DNA of 64,000 nucleotides. It comes from DSPP01 sp964607165. GTDB lineage: Bacteria; Zixibacteria; MSB-5A5; DSPP01. Under the pieces are notes generated by a model. The model was not told the origin of the DNA and searched no databases. It saw only the letters and a list, made by a program, of their open reading frames with translations. The position numbers were made by a program, and so were the translations under genes. Shown here piece by piece: positions 17,505 to 27,167 of this stretch. The stretch is from positions 1 to 64,000 of the forward strand of contig CAZSIT010000012.1 in assembly GCA_964607165.1 (NCBI GenBank), written 5' to 3'. Numbering within the stretch: position 1 is the stretch's first letter; each line of letters opens with the position of its first letter.

Positions 17505-18491
17505 ATGCACGAAGAGATTGAGAAAATTCAGTCTCAAGTAGAGAAGGCGGCCTTCTTCGTCCGGCCACTAATGGACGAAGTGGGCAAAGTAATCGTCGGC
17601 CAGAAATATATGATGGAACGGATGTTGATTGGTCTTTTGACCGGCGGGCATGTCCTTGTTGAAGGGGTGCCGGGGCTGGCCAAAACGCTGGCGGTGCGGA
17701 CCTTGTCGGCGGCCATCGACGCTTCGTTCCAGCGCATCCAGTTCACTCCGGATTTACTGCCGGCGGATTTGATTGGAACGATGATTTACTCGCCGCAGGA
17801 TGGGAAGTTTTCGGTCAAAAAGGGGCCGATTTTCACCAATTTCGTTCTGGCGGATGAAATCAACCGCGCCCCGGCCAAGGTGCAGTCGGCGCTTTTGGAA
17901 GCGATGCAGGAAAAGCAAGTGACCATCGGGGACAAGACTTTTCCGCTCGAAGAGCCGTTTTTGGTGATGGCGACGCAGAATCCCATCGAGCAAGAGGGGA
18001 CTTATCCTCTACCCGAAGCGCAATTAGACCGCTTTATCTTCAAATTGGCCGTCGGCTATCCCAACCGCAAAGAGGAGCTGGAAATTTTGAACCGCGAGAC
18101 GGTAGGCTCAAATCATAAAATCAATGCGGTTATCAAATCGAAAGATATTCTGGCGGCGCGGGAAGTCGTCCATAAAATTTATGTGGATGAAAAGGTCAAA
18201 GAATATATCCTCAACATCGTTTTCGCCACGCGCGAGCCGAAGGCCTACAACATACCGGTGGAAGGCCTGATTGCCTACGGCGCTTCGCCGCGCGCCACCA
18301 TCTTTCTGACGTTGGCGGCGAAAGCGCATGCTTTTCTGGCCGGGCGGGGATACGTTACGCCAGAGGACGTCAAGTCCATCGGCTTAGACGTTTTGCGCCA
18401 TCGGGTTCTGCTCACCTTCGAAGCCGAGGCGGAGGAGATGAGTTCCGATGCCGTGGTGCGCAAGGTGTTCGACCAGATTGAAGTGCCGTGA
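17505..18491 (+). CDS. moxR: MoxR-family AAA+ ATPase
   Basis: This 328-residue ATPase has Walker A GVPGLAKT (about residues 55-62), Walker B VLADEINRAPAKVQSALLEAM and sensor-1 MATQNPIEQEGTYPLPEAQ. These are hallmark MoxR sequences. MoxR ATPases are thought to act as chaperones that mature von Willebrand factor A proteins or their partners. A strong site AAGGAGG precedes ATG 17505. The gene opens the Bat operon and overlaps the DUF58 gene by 4 nt. It starts just after an imperfect hairpin (ATGGTTCGAC...CTCACCAT). Confidence 0.95.
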   Translation: MHEEIEKIQSQVEKAAFFVRPLMDEVGKVIVGQKYMMERMLIGLLTGGHVLVEGVPGLAKTLAVRTLSAAIDASFQRIQFTPDLLPADLIGTMIYSPQDGKFSVKKGPIFTNFVLADEINRAPAKVQSALLEAMQEKQVTIGDKTFPLEEPFLVMATQNPIEQEGTYPLPEAQLDRFIFKLAVGYPNRKEELEILNRETVGSNHKINAVIKSKDILAAREVVHKIYVDEKVKEYILNIVFATREPKAYNIPVEGLIAYGASPRATIFLTLAAKAHAFLAGRGYVTPEDVKSIGLDVLRHRVLLTFEAEAEEMSSDAVVRKVFDQIEVP

Positions 18492-19366
18492 TTCCCAAGG
18501 AAATCAAAGACAAAGTCCGCCGGATTGAAATTCACTCCAAGCGGCTGGTCAACGAGGTTTTTTCCGGCGAATATCATTCCACTTTCAAGGGACGGGGGAT
18601 GGAGTTTGAGGAAGTTCGCGAATATCAGCCCGGAGATGAAATCCGCTTAATCGACTGGAACGTCACCGCCCGCACCGGCGTTCCATTCGTCAAAAAGTTC
18701 AAGGAAGAGCGGGAACTCACTTTGATATTTTTGGTGGATGTTTCCGCTTCCGGCAAGTTCGGCACGGCGGGGAAGTGGAAATCGGAAACGGCGGCGGAGG
18801 TGTGCGGAATTCTGGCTTTTGCCGCCGAGCTGAACAACGACAAGACCGGAATGGTGCTTTTTACCGACCGAGTGGAGCGTTTTGTTCCGCCGGCCAAAGG
18901 GAAAAGCCACGTTTTGCGAATCATCCGGGAGCTTTTGTACTTTTCTCCAGAGGGGAAAAAAACTTCCTTGGCGGCGGGGTTGGAATATGTGGCCAAAGTG
19001 CTCAAGCGCCGGGGGATTGTTTTTCTGGTCTCCGATTTTATTGACAGCGGCTGGGAACGAATGCTCTCGGTGGCGGCGCGCAAACATGATTTAATTGCTC
19101 TGGTTCTATCCGACCCAAGGGAAGAGGAGCTGCCGCCGGTCGGTTTGGTGGCTTTGGAAGATGCGGAGACAGGGGAGCGTTTGATTGTCGATGCCGCCAA
19201 CCGCGAGTTCCGGCGGATTTATGCCGGCCGGGCGAGGGCTTTTCGCGAGAATTTGATGCGGACTTTTCGGAGATACGAGATTGATTTTATTCCGATCCGC
19301 AATGGAAGGCCGTATTTGATTCCGTTGATGAAGTTTTTCAAGGAGCGGGAGCGGAGGTTTCGGTAG
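18488..19366 (+). CDS. DUF58-domain protein of the Bat operon
   Basis: This 292-residue cytoplasmic protein contains the DUF58 core GRGMEFEEVREYQPGDEIR, then IDWNVTARTG and a von Willebrand A-like fold (FLVDVSASGKFGT, a DxSxS-like MIDAS). DUF58 proteins nearly always follow moxR in such operons. The start, overlapping the moxR stop, is a rare ATT or a GTG-type codon: the sequence at 18488 is GTGATTCCC, so GTG is used. Its molecular activity is not established. Confidence 0.9.
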   Translation: MIPKEIKDKVRRIEIHSKRLVNEVFSGEYHSTFKGRGMEFEEVREYQPGDEIRLIDWNVTARTGVPFVKKFKEERELTLIFLVDVSASGKFGTAGKWKSETAAEVCGILAFAAELNNDKTGMVLFTDRVERFVPPAKGKSHVLRIIRELLYFSPEGKKTSLAAGLEYVAKVLKRRGIVFLVSDFIDSGWERMLSVAARKHDLIALVLSDPREEELPPVGLVALEDAETGERLIVDAANREFRRIYAGRARAFRENLMRTFRRYEIDFIPIRNGRPYLIPLMKFFKERERRFR

Positions 19367-19491
19367 GTGGAAAGTGGAATGGTTTCACCCTCCCCTTTCC
19401 CGTCCCAGATTCTTCGCTTTGCTCAGAATGACGGAGTGTGAGAATTTTGTTTAAAATCAGATGGTTTAAAAAAAAACGAGGGGAAACAAAA

Positions 19492-20418
19492 GTGGAAATT
19501 AAAGACGGCAGTTCTATAAAGCTTTTGATCTTGGTTTTTATCTTTTCGGCGGTTTCGCTGGTTTTGTCTGCGGTCGGGCTTTTTATGCGGGGCGGCGGTT
19601 CCGACCCTGCAAATGTAGAGGCGACCGGTCGGGTGGTGACGGAATTAATTGATAAAAAGCTGTATATGCCGGCGGCGGGCACATACGAAAAAGCTTTGGC
19701 TTTGGGGCGGCTTTCCGCAAAGGACGAGGCCCGCCTGCATTATCTGGCGGGGGATTTGTATCTGACTTACATCGGCGATTAAGACGCGGCTTTGGCTCAC
19801 CTTTTGGCCTCGCGAGCTTTGGAAGCGCATCCGGATTACGAAAAACTGCGGGGGGAGAAAATCGTTTTTGCCCTGGAGAGAAGCGGGAGAAGCGAAGCGG
19901 CGAAAAAGGAAGGGGGGGAAGCTGTAGCCGGCAAGCCAGCGCCGGATAGCGGGGTAGTTGTGGCGGTTGTGGGGGATAAAAAGATTACTCTTTCGGAGCT
20001 CAAGAAAGAGTTTGCCAACTCACCGCCGGAGGTGCAGGCCAGCTATACCGGGCCGGAGGGGATAAAAAGGTTTTTGGAACAATACGTCGGCGTGGAGCTG
20101 CTTTACCAGTCGGCTCTGCGGCGCGGCTTCGACCAGGAGCCGAACTTTCCGGAAGTGCTGCAGCGGGCCAGAAAAGAGGTTCTGGTTCAGCGGGTTTTGG
20201 ACGAGGACATCGGGCGAAACATCGCCATCACCACGGCCGAGGTTAACCGTTTTTACAACGAGAATAAAATGATGTTTGGCGGCAGGCTTTTCGAGCAGGT
20301 GGCCCAGCAGGCGGCCTTTCTTTTGCGACAGAAAAAAGAGCAGGAAGGGTATAAACAATTGGTGGCGAATTTGGGCATAACTGAAAAAGTGCAAATTTTG
20401 GACGACCGGCTGAAATGA
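19492..20418 (+). pseudogene. Membrane-anchored SurA-like protein in the Bat operon, with an internal TAA
   Basis: The frame encodes one N-terminal transmembrane helix (LLILVFIFSAVSLVLSAVGLF), a TPR-like segment, and a region like the SurA/parvulin N-terminal chaperone domain (VVAVVGDKKITLSELKKEF, then helices to the C-terminus). Codon 97 (19780-19782) is TAA, and the same frame continues in register to 20418 (...YIGD-stop-DAALAHLL...), consistent with a Tyr codon mutated to TAA. I chose GTG 19492, preceded by GAGGGG, over the upstream in-frame codon at 19438. Between this gene and DUF58 lies a repeat-like stretch, GATTCTTCGCTTTGCTCAGAATGAC. The 3' end overlaps the next gene. Confidence 0.8.
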
Positions 20419-21368
20419 AGGGAAGTTTTTTTCTTTTTATCACCTTGCTTATAGCATCGGCGTGGGGGCAAGGTCCTGCGCCGCCGGTTCAAATCAAGGG
20501 CATCCTTTCCAAGGATAAAATTAATGTGGGGGATGTTGTTACCTTGACTCTGGAAGTAAGAAGCGGCCCAGGAATAAAGATTGATTCTTTTCCAAAATTT
20601 GAACTGCCCGGCTTGGAAGTAAAAAAAGACAGTGTTCTGCCCATGCGTAAGGAAAAGGGGAAAGAGGTGCGCCGGGAGATAGTTGGACTTACCGGCTTTT
20701 CGGTCGGTTCGTTCACTATTCCTCCGGTGACGGTGTCTTACCGGAACGCCAGAGGAGACAGCGGCGGGCAGGTTTCTTCAACTCCCCTGACTTTGACGGT
20801 GGAATCGCTTTTGGAACCGGATTCCACGCGTTACAAACTGAAGGCGGAAAAGCCGCCTTTGGAAATTGGGAATAACTGGTGGCCTTGGATTTTGCTGGGG
20901 ATTCTGGTGCTTTTAGCTTTGGCGCTTTTCCTTTATTTCCGCAAAAAGAGGAAACAGGGGGCTTCGGCGCCGTTGGAGAAAATAGATTTGCGTCCGCCAT
21001 GGGAAATTGCCCTATCCGAGCTGGAAGCGCTTTTGGCCTCTTCGCTTTTGACGGAAGGAAAATTAAAGGAGTTTCATATCCGGCTTTCGGAGATTTTCCG
21101 GATTTATGCCCATCGAATCTACGGCATTCCGGCGGAAGACATGACCACGCAGGAGCAGCTGGAGTTGTTAAAAGAATTCTTGAAAGGTGAGAATTGGCCG
21201 TTAGCCAAAAGGTTTCTTTACTTTTGCGATTTGGTGAAATTTGCCCGCTGGGGGCCGGAGCGAAGAGAAATTATGGAAAACGTCCTACGTTTGAAAGTTT
21301 TGATTGAAGTCGGCAGGGCGAAACCGTCCCCATCACCCGAACCGGCGGCGGAAGCGGTGGGAGCCTGA
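20415..21368 (+). CDS. BatD-like membrane protein (short form)
   Basis: This 317-residue protein has a signal peptide (MKGSFFLFITLLIASAWG), an Ig-like periplasmic domain of about 130 residues containing VSSTPLTLTVESL, a transmembrane helix (WWPWILLGILVLLALALFL) and a cytoplasmic helical domain. It resembles a small BatD/DUF4381-type subunit. Position between moxR-DUF58 and the two von Willebrand A proteins supports a role in the Bat membrane complex. Confidence 0.75.
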   Translation: MKGSFFLFITLLIASAWGQGPAPPVQIKGILSKDKINVGDVVTLTLEVRSGPGIKIDSFPKFELPGLEVKKDSVLPMRKEKGKEVRREIVGLTGFSVGSFTIPPVTVSYRNARGDSGGQVSSTPLTLTVESLLEPDSTRYKLKAEKPPLEIGNNWWPWILLGILVLLALALFLYFRKKRKQGASAPLEKIDLRPPWEIALSELEALLASSLLTEGKLKEFHIRLSEIFRIYAHRIYGIPAEDMTTQEQLELLKEFLKGENWPLAKRFLYFCDLVKFARWGPERREIMENVLRLKVLIEVGRAKPSPSPEPAAEAVGA

Positions 21369-22357
21369 TGTTTCAATTTCTCCATCCGGAATATTTTGGG
21401 CTGTTTTTGCTTATTCCTTTGCTCTGGCTGGCGCGCCTATGGTATCGGAAGAGACCGCCAACCATACGTTTTTCGGACGTAAACCGTGCCGCCGGAACCA
21501 GGAAAAGCTGGCGGCAAAGATTTTCCTTCCTGCCCGCTTTTTTGCGCCTGGTCGTTCTTTCCTTTTTGATTTTGGGGATGGCGCGCCCGCAAAAAGGGAC
21601 GCGCAATACCGAAAGCTCAACTTTCGGCGTCGATATTATGATTGTTATGGATATTTCGGGCAGTATGAAGGCGGAGGATTTTCATCCCCAGAACCGGCTT
21701 TTCGTGGCCAAGGACGTAACCAAGCGTTTCATTATGGGCCGCAGCAGCGACCGGATTGGCCTGGTCATTTTTTCCAAGGAAAGTTTTACCCAGTGTCCTT
21801 TGACGGTTGATTACGGGGTATTAATCAACTTAGTAGATGAAGTTCGCTTTGGAATGATTGAAGACGGAACGGCGATTGGGATGGGGCTGATAAACGGCAT
21901 CAACCGCCTGAAGGATTCGCCGGCGAAAAACAAAATTGTCATTTTGCTCACCGACGGAGCCAACAACGCCGGGGCGATTGACCCCTTGACGGCGGCGGGC
22001 ATTGCGCAGGCTTTGGGCATTAAAGTTTACACCATCGGCATCGGCCGTTCCGGCCTGGTGCCGATTCCGGTGGATGACCCGGTTTTTGGCCGGCGGTATG
22101 CTCAAATCCAGTCCGATATTGACGAGCCGACTTTGCAAAAAATGGCGCAACTGACCGGCGGACGGTTTTTCCGAGCCAAAGACCCGCAGGGATTGCAGCA
22201 GATTTTCAAGGAGATTGACAGTTTGGAAAAAACCAAGATCAAGGTAAAAGAGTTCTGGGAGTTTGACGAAAAATTTCGCCCCTGGGTTATTGGCGCTTTG
22301 GCGGTTTTGATTTTTGAGCTGTTTTTATCCGGCACGCTTTTCCGGAGGCTGCCCTGA
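21368..22357 (+). CDS. batA: BatA, von Willebrand A membrane protein
   Basis: This 329-residue protein has two N-terminal membrane segments, a von Willebrand A domain with complete MIDAS DISGSMKAEDF (DxSxS) and TDGANNAG, and a C-terminal membrane helix. This matches BatA of the aerotolerance operon. It overlaps genes on both sides (GATG/TGATG junctions), indicating strict co-translation. Bat proteins are linked to oxidative stress tolerance and envelope function in Bacteroidetes and spirochaetes. Confidence 0.9.
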   Translation: MFQFLHPEYFGLFLLIPLLWLARLWYRKRPPTIRFSDVNRAAGTRKSWRQRFSFLPAFLRLVVLSFLILGMARPQKGTRNTESSTFGVDIMIVMDISGSMKAEDFHPQNRLFVAKDVTKRFIMGRSSDRIGLVIFSKESFTQCPLTVDYGVLINLVDEVRFGMIEDGTAIGMGLINGINRLKDSPAKNKIVILLTDGANNAGAIDPLTAAGIAQALGIKVYTIGIGRSGLVPIPVDDPVFGRRYAQIQSDIDEPTLQKMAQLTGGRFFRAKDPQGLQQIFKEIDSLEKTKIKVKEFWEFDEKFRPWVIGALAVLIFELFLSGTLFRRLP

Positions 22358-23409
22358 TGCGCTTTGCCGAGCCGTTTTTCTTCTGGGGCCTTTTGGTTAT
22401 ACCTCTGTTTCTCCTTTTTGCCCTATGGCGGGAGAGGCGAAGAAGGAAAGCTCTGGGACAACTGGGAGATTTGGGCCTGATTCTGCGGCTGGCGGAAAGT
22501 TTTTCGCAAAAGCTGCGCCGGTGGAAGTATGTGTTTCTATCGTCAGCCGTTCTTTTTATGGTTTTGGCAATGGCCCGTCCCCAATGGGGGAAGAAAATGG
22601 AGCTCGTCCGGCGGGAGGGATTGGATATAATAGTAGCTATGGATGTTTCGGCCTCGATGCTGGCGGCGGATATGCCGCCTTCGCGTCTTTCCAAAGCAAA
22701 ATCGGAAACGGCGGGGTTGATTGACTTATTGAAAGGGGACCGCATTGGGCTGGTGGTTTTTTCCGGCGACGCCTACGTGCAGTGCCCTTTAACCCTCGAT
22801 TATTCGGCGGCAAAGATGTTCCTATCGGATATCGATTACGGCTCGGTTTCCAAGCCGGGCTCGGCCGTGGGGGAAGGTATCCGGAAAGCGGTGGTAGCCT
22901 TCGTTCAGAAAGAACGAAAGTACAAGGTCTTGCTTTTAATTACCGACGGGGAAGATACGGAAGAGTCCGACCTTCTGGCGGCGGCGGAAGAGGCGCATAG
23001 CGCCGGAGTTATAATCTATACCATCGGCGTCGGCACGCCGGCCGGGGAGCCGATTCCGGTGCGCAACGCCGCCGGCCAGGTGAGCGGGTATAAAAAGGAT
23101 GACGCCGGGCAGGTGGTAATGAGCCGGCTGGACGAGGCTACGCTCCAGCAGGTGGCGCTTAGAACCGGCGGGAAATATTACCGGGCCACGGCGGGAGAAT
23201 TGGAATTGGACAAGATTTTTGACGATATATCTAAGATGGAGCGCAAGGAACTGACCGGCAAGTTTATGGCCCGCTGGGAGGAACGTTTTGGTGTATTTTT
23301 GGCCATTGCAATAGCCTTTTTGAGTGTAGAATTTCTTTTGAATGAGCGGAAGAGGACTCCAGTTATGGCTGGTTCGGTGCAGGCTGGGGCTCCGGTGAGA
23401 GAAATATGA
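22357..23409 (+). CDS. batB: BatB, von Willebrand A membrane protein
   Basis: This 350-residue paralogue of BatA has the same plan: two N-terminal helices, a MIDAS motif DVSASMLAADMPPS, TDGEDTEE and a C-terminal helix. BatA and BatB likely form a complex in the inner membrane with the following TPR protein. The 3' end overlaps the next start (ATGA at 23406). Confidence 0.9.
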   Translation: MRFAEPFFFWGLLVIPLFLLFALWRERRRRKALGQLGDLGLILRLAESFSQKLRRWKYVFLSSAVLFMVLAMARPQWGKKMELVRREGLDIIVAMDVSASMLAADMPPSRLSKAKSETAGLIDLLKGDRIGLVVFSGDAYVQCPLTLDYSAAKMFLSDIDYGSVSKPGSAVGEGIRKAVVAFVQKERKYKVLLLITDGEDTEESDLLAAAEEAHSAGVIIYTIGVGTPAGEPIPVRNAAGQVSGYKKDDAGQVVMSRLDEATLQQVALRTGGKYYRATAGELELDKIFDDISKMERKELTGKFMARWEERFGVFLAIAIAFLSVEFLLNERKRTPVMAGSVQAGAPVREI

Positions 23410-24248
23410 AAGAATACGAGATTCAGAATATACAGGGTAACCCCGCGGCTTGGGCCGCGGGTGAAATCTCCCCGACATCCCTCGACTCTCTTCGGGATAA
23501 AGAAGCCGGGGAGCTACACAGATCATTTTTCGGAAAAGTACTAACGAAACTCATTTTGCTCGTGCTCTTTGCTTGCTCCGGGGCTTACGCTGATTCGTTT
23601 AGAAAGGAAATTTCCACCGGCAACCAGGCCTACAAACAGAAGGATTTTAGCCGGGCTGCGACCCACTACCGCTCGGCGGAAATCGACCAACCCGGCTCGC
23701 CTTTGGCGGCGTACAACTTGGGGACAGCTCTGGTAGCCGGACAGAGCTATGAAGAGGCTATCCAAAAGTTGAGCGAAGCGGCTTCCAAAGCCAAAGGATT
23801 AGATTTGCAAAAAACCTACTACAACATCGGCAACGGTTTGTTTGGGGCGCAGAAATATCAGGAAGCGGCCGGGGCTTATAAAAAAGCGCTGGAGCTTTTT
23901 CCTTCCGACAAAGATGCCAAGTACAACTTCGAGCTGGCGCTTAAGAAGCTGCAACAACAAAAACAGGAGCAAAAGAACCAGAAACAGAACCAAAAGAATC
24001 AAAAGCAGAATCAACAGCAGGGCTCTTCCGATTCGACCCAGCAAAATCAAGAGCAGCAGCAACAAAATCAGCAAGCGCAATCGCAAAATAAAAAAGGTCA
24101 GAAGAAACAACAACCGGCGCGGCCCAAACAGCAGATGACCAAAGAAGAAGCGGAACGGATTTTGGCGGCGTTAAAAGACGAGCAAGCAAAGGCAAACAAA
24201 CAGAAAAAGGTGCAAGGCATTCCGATAGTGGGAGGCAAGGATTGGTAG
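23406..24248 (+). CDS. batC: BatC-like TPR protein with repeat-encoded N-terminal extension
   Basis: This 280-residue protein has TPR repeats at about residues 60-170 and a Q/N/K-rich tail (170-250) that is typical of BatC/BatE-type proteins. The signal peptide (LTKLILLVLFACSGAYA) begins only near residue 47. The preceding 46 residues are encoded by two inverted repeats: CCCGCGGCTTGGGCCGCGGG (23443-23463) and TCCCCGAC...CTTCGGGATAAAG...CCGGGGA (23470-23513). No good internal start lies between these and the signal peptide, so either the extension is translated or a non-ATG codon near 23540 is used. Confidence 0.82.
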   Translation: MKEYEIQNIQGNPAAWAAGEISPTSLDSLRDKEAGELHRSFFGKVLTKLILLVLFACSGAYADSFRKEISTGNQAYKQKDFSRAATHYRSAEIDQPGSPLAAYNLGTALVAGQSYEEAIQKLSEAASKAKGLDLQKTYYNIGNGLFGAQKYQEAAGAYKKALELFPSDKDAKYNFELALKKLQQQKQEQKNQKQNQKNQKQNQQQGSSDSTQQNQEQQQQNQQAQSQNKKGQKKQQPARPKQQMTKEEAERILAALKDEQAKANKQKKVQGIPIVGGKDW

Positions 24249-24249
24249 T

Positions 24250-26034
24250 ATGAGAAAAGCGGTTTTTCTTTCACTGCCAGTTCTTCTATCTCTCTTTGCC
24301 GCTGCGGCTGCACAGGACGTAAATTTTACCGCTGCGGTGGACAAGGATAAATTAGAGATGGGGGACCAGCTTACCCTAAGTCTGGTCGTTTCCGGCAACG
24401 TGCAGCGGATTGGCGATCCCAAGCTTAAAAATATCGGCGATTTTGCGGTCTATGCTTCCGGCCGCTCGCAGAATATCACTTTCTCGAACGGCATGGTTAC
24501 TTCGACGACCCAGTTCAACTACGTTTTGGTTCCGAAAAAAGTAGGAACTTTCACCATCGGGCCGGCGGAGCTGCAGATAGGCGGCAAAACCTTGACCACG
24601 GCATCCATCATGGTAACCGTTCTGCCATCCGGCAGCGTGCCGAAAACCACCGCTCCTCCTCCCACAGAGACGGAAGTGCGGGAAGGTTTAAAGAGTGTAT
24701 TCGTCTCCGCCTCGGTGGACCGCTCCAAGGTTTTTGTTTCCGAACAGGTGACTTACACGATGAAATTCTATCAAGCGGTAAATCTATTTGACAATCCGGA
24801 ATATACCCCGCCTTCGGTCGTCGGTTTTTGGAAAGAGGATTTGCCCCAGCCGCCTTCCCATTTCGAAATGGTTGGAGGCAGAAGGTATCGTGTCTCGGAG
24901 GCTAAAATTGCGCTTTTTCCAACCGCAGCCGGGAGCCAGACCATCGGAGAGGCGACGGTCAAATGTAAGATTGAAGATTTCGAATCCTTTTTCAACCGGG
25001 ACCCTTTTTCTTTGGATTTGGACCAGTTTTTCAATCGAGGGGCGCGGGAGAGGGTTTTGCGCACCAGCCCCCTCAACCTTGAAGTTTTGCCGCTGCCCGA
25101 GAATAACCAACCGGATGACTTTACCGGCGCCGTGGGGCAGTATCAGATGCGGGTGGATTGGAGCAAGAAGACAACCGAGGTGAACCAGCAGGTGACGGCC
25201 AAAGTGACTATTTGGGGCACGGGCAACGTCAAATCGCTGGCGGAGCCAAAAATTACCGCTCCGCCCAATTTCCGCACTTTTTTGTCCGCTTCTTCCGAGC
25301 GAGTGACCCGCGAGGGGAACAAAATCGGGGGAGGGAAAATTTTTGAAATCTCTTTTGTTCCGCGCGAGCCGGGGAGCTTCGAGCTGCCGGCGGTGACTTT
25401 TTCCTACTTTAACCCGGCGAATAGAAAGTACGTCAAGCTGAAAGGCGCGCCTTTGAATTTGACCGTCACCGGCACGCGGGAACTGGCGGGGGGGTATTCC
25501 GGAGTGACGCAGAAAGAGCTTTCCGTGCGGCAGTCAGATTTGCGCTATCTGAAAAAAGAACTGGGGGATGAGCACGGAAATTTCGTCGGCTCGCCCGGCT
25601 TTTGGCTTTTGCAGGGGCTGCCTTTGATTTTTTTGGGTGCAACGGTTGTGCTGCGGCGGGTGCGGGATAAGGAAGAATCGGACATCTCCTATTTTCGCTC
25701 CAGGCGGGCTTCCAAAATGGTGAAGAAGGGGTTAAAGGAAATTCAGGCCGCATCCTCGTTACCGGCGGTCGAATATTTTTCCCGGCTGCAGAAGATGCTT
25801 CTCGATTATTTGGGAGACCGCTACAACGTGGCGGCCTGGGGGATGACTAAAAACGAGATTGCGGCTTTGTTGGAATCGAATGCCGTTGGGGAGGAAATCA
25901 AATCTTCGCTTTTGGAGCTTTTGGATTTAACCGACCGGGCCCGTTTTTCCGGCTGGCAGCCGGGCTTAACCGAACGGGAAGAGGTGCTGGCCCGGGCGGA
26001 AGGGGTTATCCGTTCCCTGGAGAAGAGCCGGTGA
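24250..26034 (+). CDS. batD: BatD, oxygen-tolerance protein
   Basis: This 594-residue protein has a signal peptide (VFLSLPVLLSLFAAAAA), several Ig-like beta domains including LVVSGNVQRIGDP and FNYVLVPKKVGTFTIGPA motifs, a transmembrane helix near residue 455-475 (FWLLQGLPLIFLGATVVL) and a cytoplasmic helical tail. These match the BatD family. It begins 2 nt after the previous stop and its stop overlaps the next gene. Confidence 0.92.
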   Translation: MRKAVFLSLPVLLSLFAAAAAQDVNFTAAVDKDKLEMGDQLTLSLVVSGNVQRIGDPKLKNIGDFAVYASGRSQNITFSNGMVTSTTQFNYVLVPKKVGTFTIGPAELQIGGKTLTTASIMVTVLPSGSVPKTTAPPPTETEVREGLKSVFVSASVDRSKVFVSEQVTYTMKFYQAVNLFDNPEYTPPSVVGFWKEDLPQPPSHFEMVGGRRYRVSEAKIALFPTAAGSQTIGEATVKCKIEDFESFFNRDPFSLDLDQFFNRGARERVLRTSPLNLEVLPLPENNQPDDFTGAVGQYQMRVDWSKKTTEVNQQVTAKVTIWGTGNVKSLAEPKITAPPNFRTFLSASSERVTREGNKIGGGKIFEISFVPREPGSFELPAVTFSYFNPANRKYVKLKGAPLNLTVTGTRELAGGYSGVTQKELSVRQSDLRYLKKELGDEHGNFVGSPGFWLLQGLPLIFLGATVVLRRVRDKEESDISYFRSRRASKMVKKGLKEIQAASSLPAVEYFSRLQKMLLDYLGDRYNVAAWGMTKNEIAALLESNAVGEEIKSSLLELLDLTDRARFSGWQPGLTEREEVLARAEGVIRSLEKSR

Positions 26035-26771
26035 GGAAGTTTTGGGCGCTTGTTTTGTTGCTCCTTTTCGCTTTTACCGCCGGCTGGGGCAAGGAAAGCG
26101 AAGCGGTGAAAACTTTTCGTGAAGCCAATCAGCTTTACGATGGTCAAAACTACAATGGCGCGGCGCAACTCTACGAAAAGCTTATGGAAGAAGGCGTGCG
26201 CACGCCGGCTTTGTATTACAATTTGGCTTCGGCTTATTTTAAATCCAAAGAGACTGGGAAATCGATTTTGTATCTTTTGCGGGCGCGGAGGCTGTCCCCC
26301 GGTGATGAGGACGTGGAGGGAAATTTACGCTTCGTTTCCCAGTTCACGCTGGACAAGGGGAATCTCTCTTCACCGCCCCTCGCCTTTTATACAGACCGGT
26401 TGACCTTGGGCCAATGGGCTTTCTGGGGGTCGACTGTTTATTTTCTTCTGGTTGGTTTGATTTGCGGCCGTATATGGTTTAAGAGCCGCGCCCTCTTTAT
26501 CCGCTCAGGAATCTGGCTTTGCGGCATTCTTTTTTTCTTTTTCGCTTGCGGATTTTATTTGCGCTGGAATTGGGAGAAAGTGCCGCAGGGGGTGATTTTG
26601 GCCCGGGAAGCGGCGGTCAAATCCGGCCCGGGGGAGGATTTCGTCACCCAGTTGCTTGGCCACGAGGGGCTGACTTTCCAGATTTTGGAAGAGCGTCAAG
26701 ATTACTACGAAGTGCTTTTGCCCAACGGTGTCAAAGGCTGGGTGAAAAAGGAGGAAGCGGCGAAGGTTTGA
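26031..26771 (+). CDS. batE: BatE, TPR and SH3-like membrane protein
   Basis: This 246-residue protein has a signal sequence, TPR-like helices (residues 25-100), two membrane helices (about 125-165) and a C-terminal bacterial SH3-like domain (LAREAAVKSGPGEDFVTQL ... GVKGWVKKEE). This order fits BatE and closes the operon. Convergent genes follow on the other strand. Confidence 0.88.
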   Translation: MRKFWALVLLLLFAFTAGWGKESEAVKTFREANQLYDGQNYNGAAQLYEKLMEEGVRTPALYYNLASAYFKSKETGKSILYLLRARRLSPGDEDVEGNLRFVSQFTLDKGNLSSPPLAFYTDRLTLGQWAFWGSTVYFLLVGLICGRIWFKSRALFIRSGIWLCGILFFFFACGFYLRWNWEKVPQGVILAREAAVKSGPGEDFVTQLLGHEGLTFQILEERQDYYEVLLPNGVKGWVKKEEAAKV

Positions 26772-26794
26772 GATTTTGGATAATTAGTTTTTTA

Positions 26795-27145
26795 CTAATC
26801 CATTCCTGAAGCTTCGAATATCCAATAAGTAATACTTAGAAAAGTAAAAAATAATCCAGATGCAATTGTCATCCCATCCAAAATGGCAGTTTTTATATTT
26901 TCTTCGTTCCGTAATCGCCAGGAAGAGAGGAAGCCAAATATTGTGCCAAGGATAGGAAACCACGTAGTCACCAAGTTTCTTATTATGGCGGGAAGCATAA
27001 AGAATTCGTCATAATACCCTAATTCAAATAGGATCTGTAATACAAGGGAGAGGCAGAGTAGCCCTGAGGGGAGCATCAAGATAAGACCCAGTATGCACCA
27101 TATATCAGGCCCTTTTCTTATAGATTGATATTGCTCAACTATCAT
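26795..27145 (-). CDS. Small membrane protein of unknown function
   Basis: This 116-residue protein has three predicted membrane helices (WCILGLILMLPSGLLCLSL; a central one around LVTTWFPILGTIFGFLS; and TIASGLFFTFLSITYWIF). I do not recognise a family. It lies 22 nt downstream of the DUF4173 gene on the same strand, probably in one transcript, and its base composition is more AT-rich than its neighbours. Confidence 0.65.
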   Translation of the reverse strand: MIVEQYQSIRKGPDIWCILGLILMLPSGLLCLSLVLQILFELGYYDEFFMLPAIIRNLVTTWFPILGTIFGFLSSWRLRNEENIKTAILDGMTIASGLFFTFLSITYWIFEASGMD

Positions 27146-27167
27146 GGTCTTGGTTTTTTCATTCCTT

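Noticed and set aside
1204..19782. Stop-codon reassignment as the explanation for internal TAG and TAA
   Set aside because: Both TAG and TAA, as well as TGA, end normal genes here (for example TAG in the helicase gene, TAA in the creatininase-coupled gene). One isolated case of each fits mutation or error better than a changed code.
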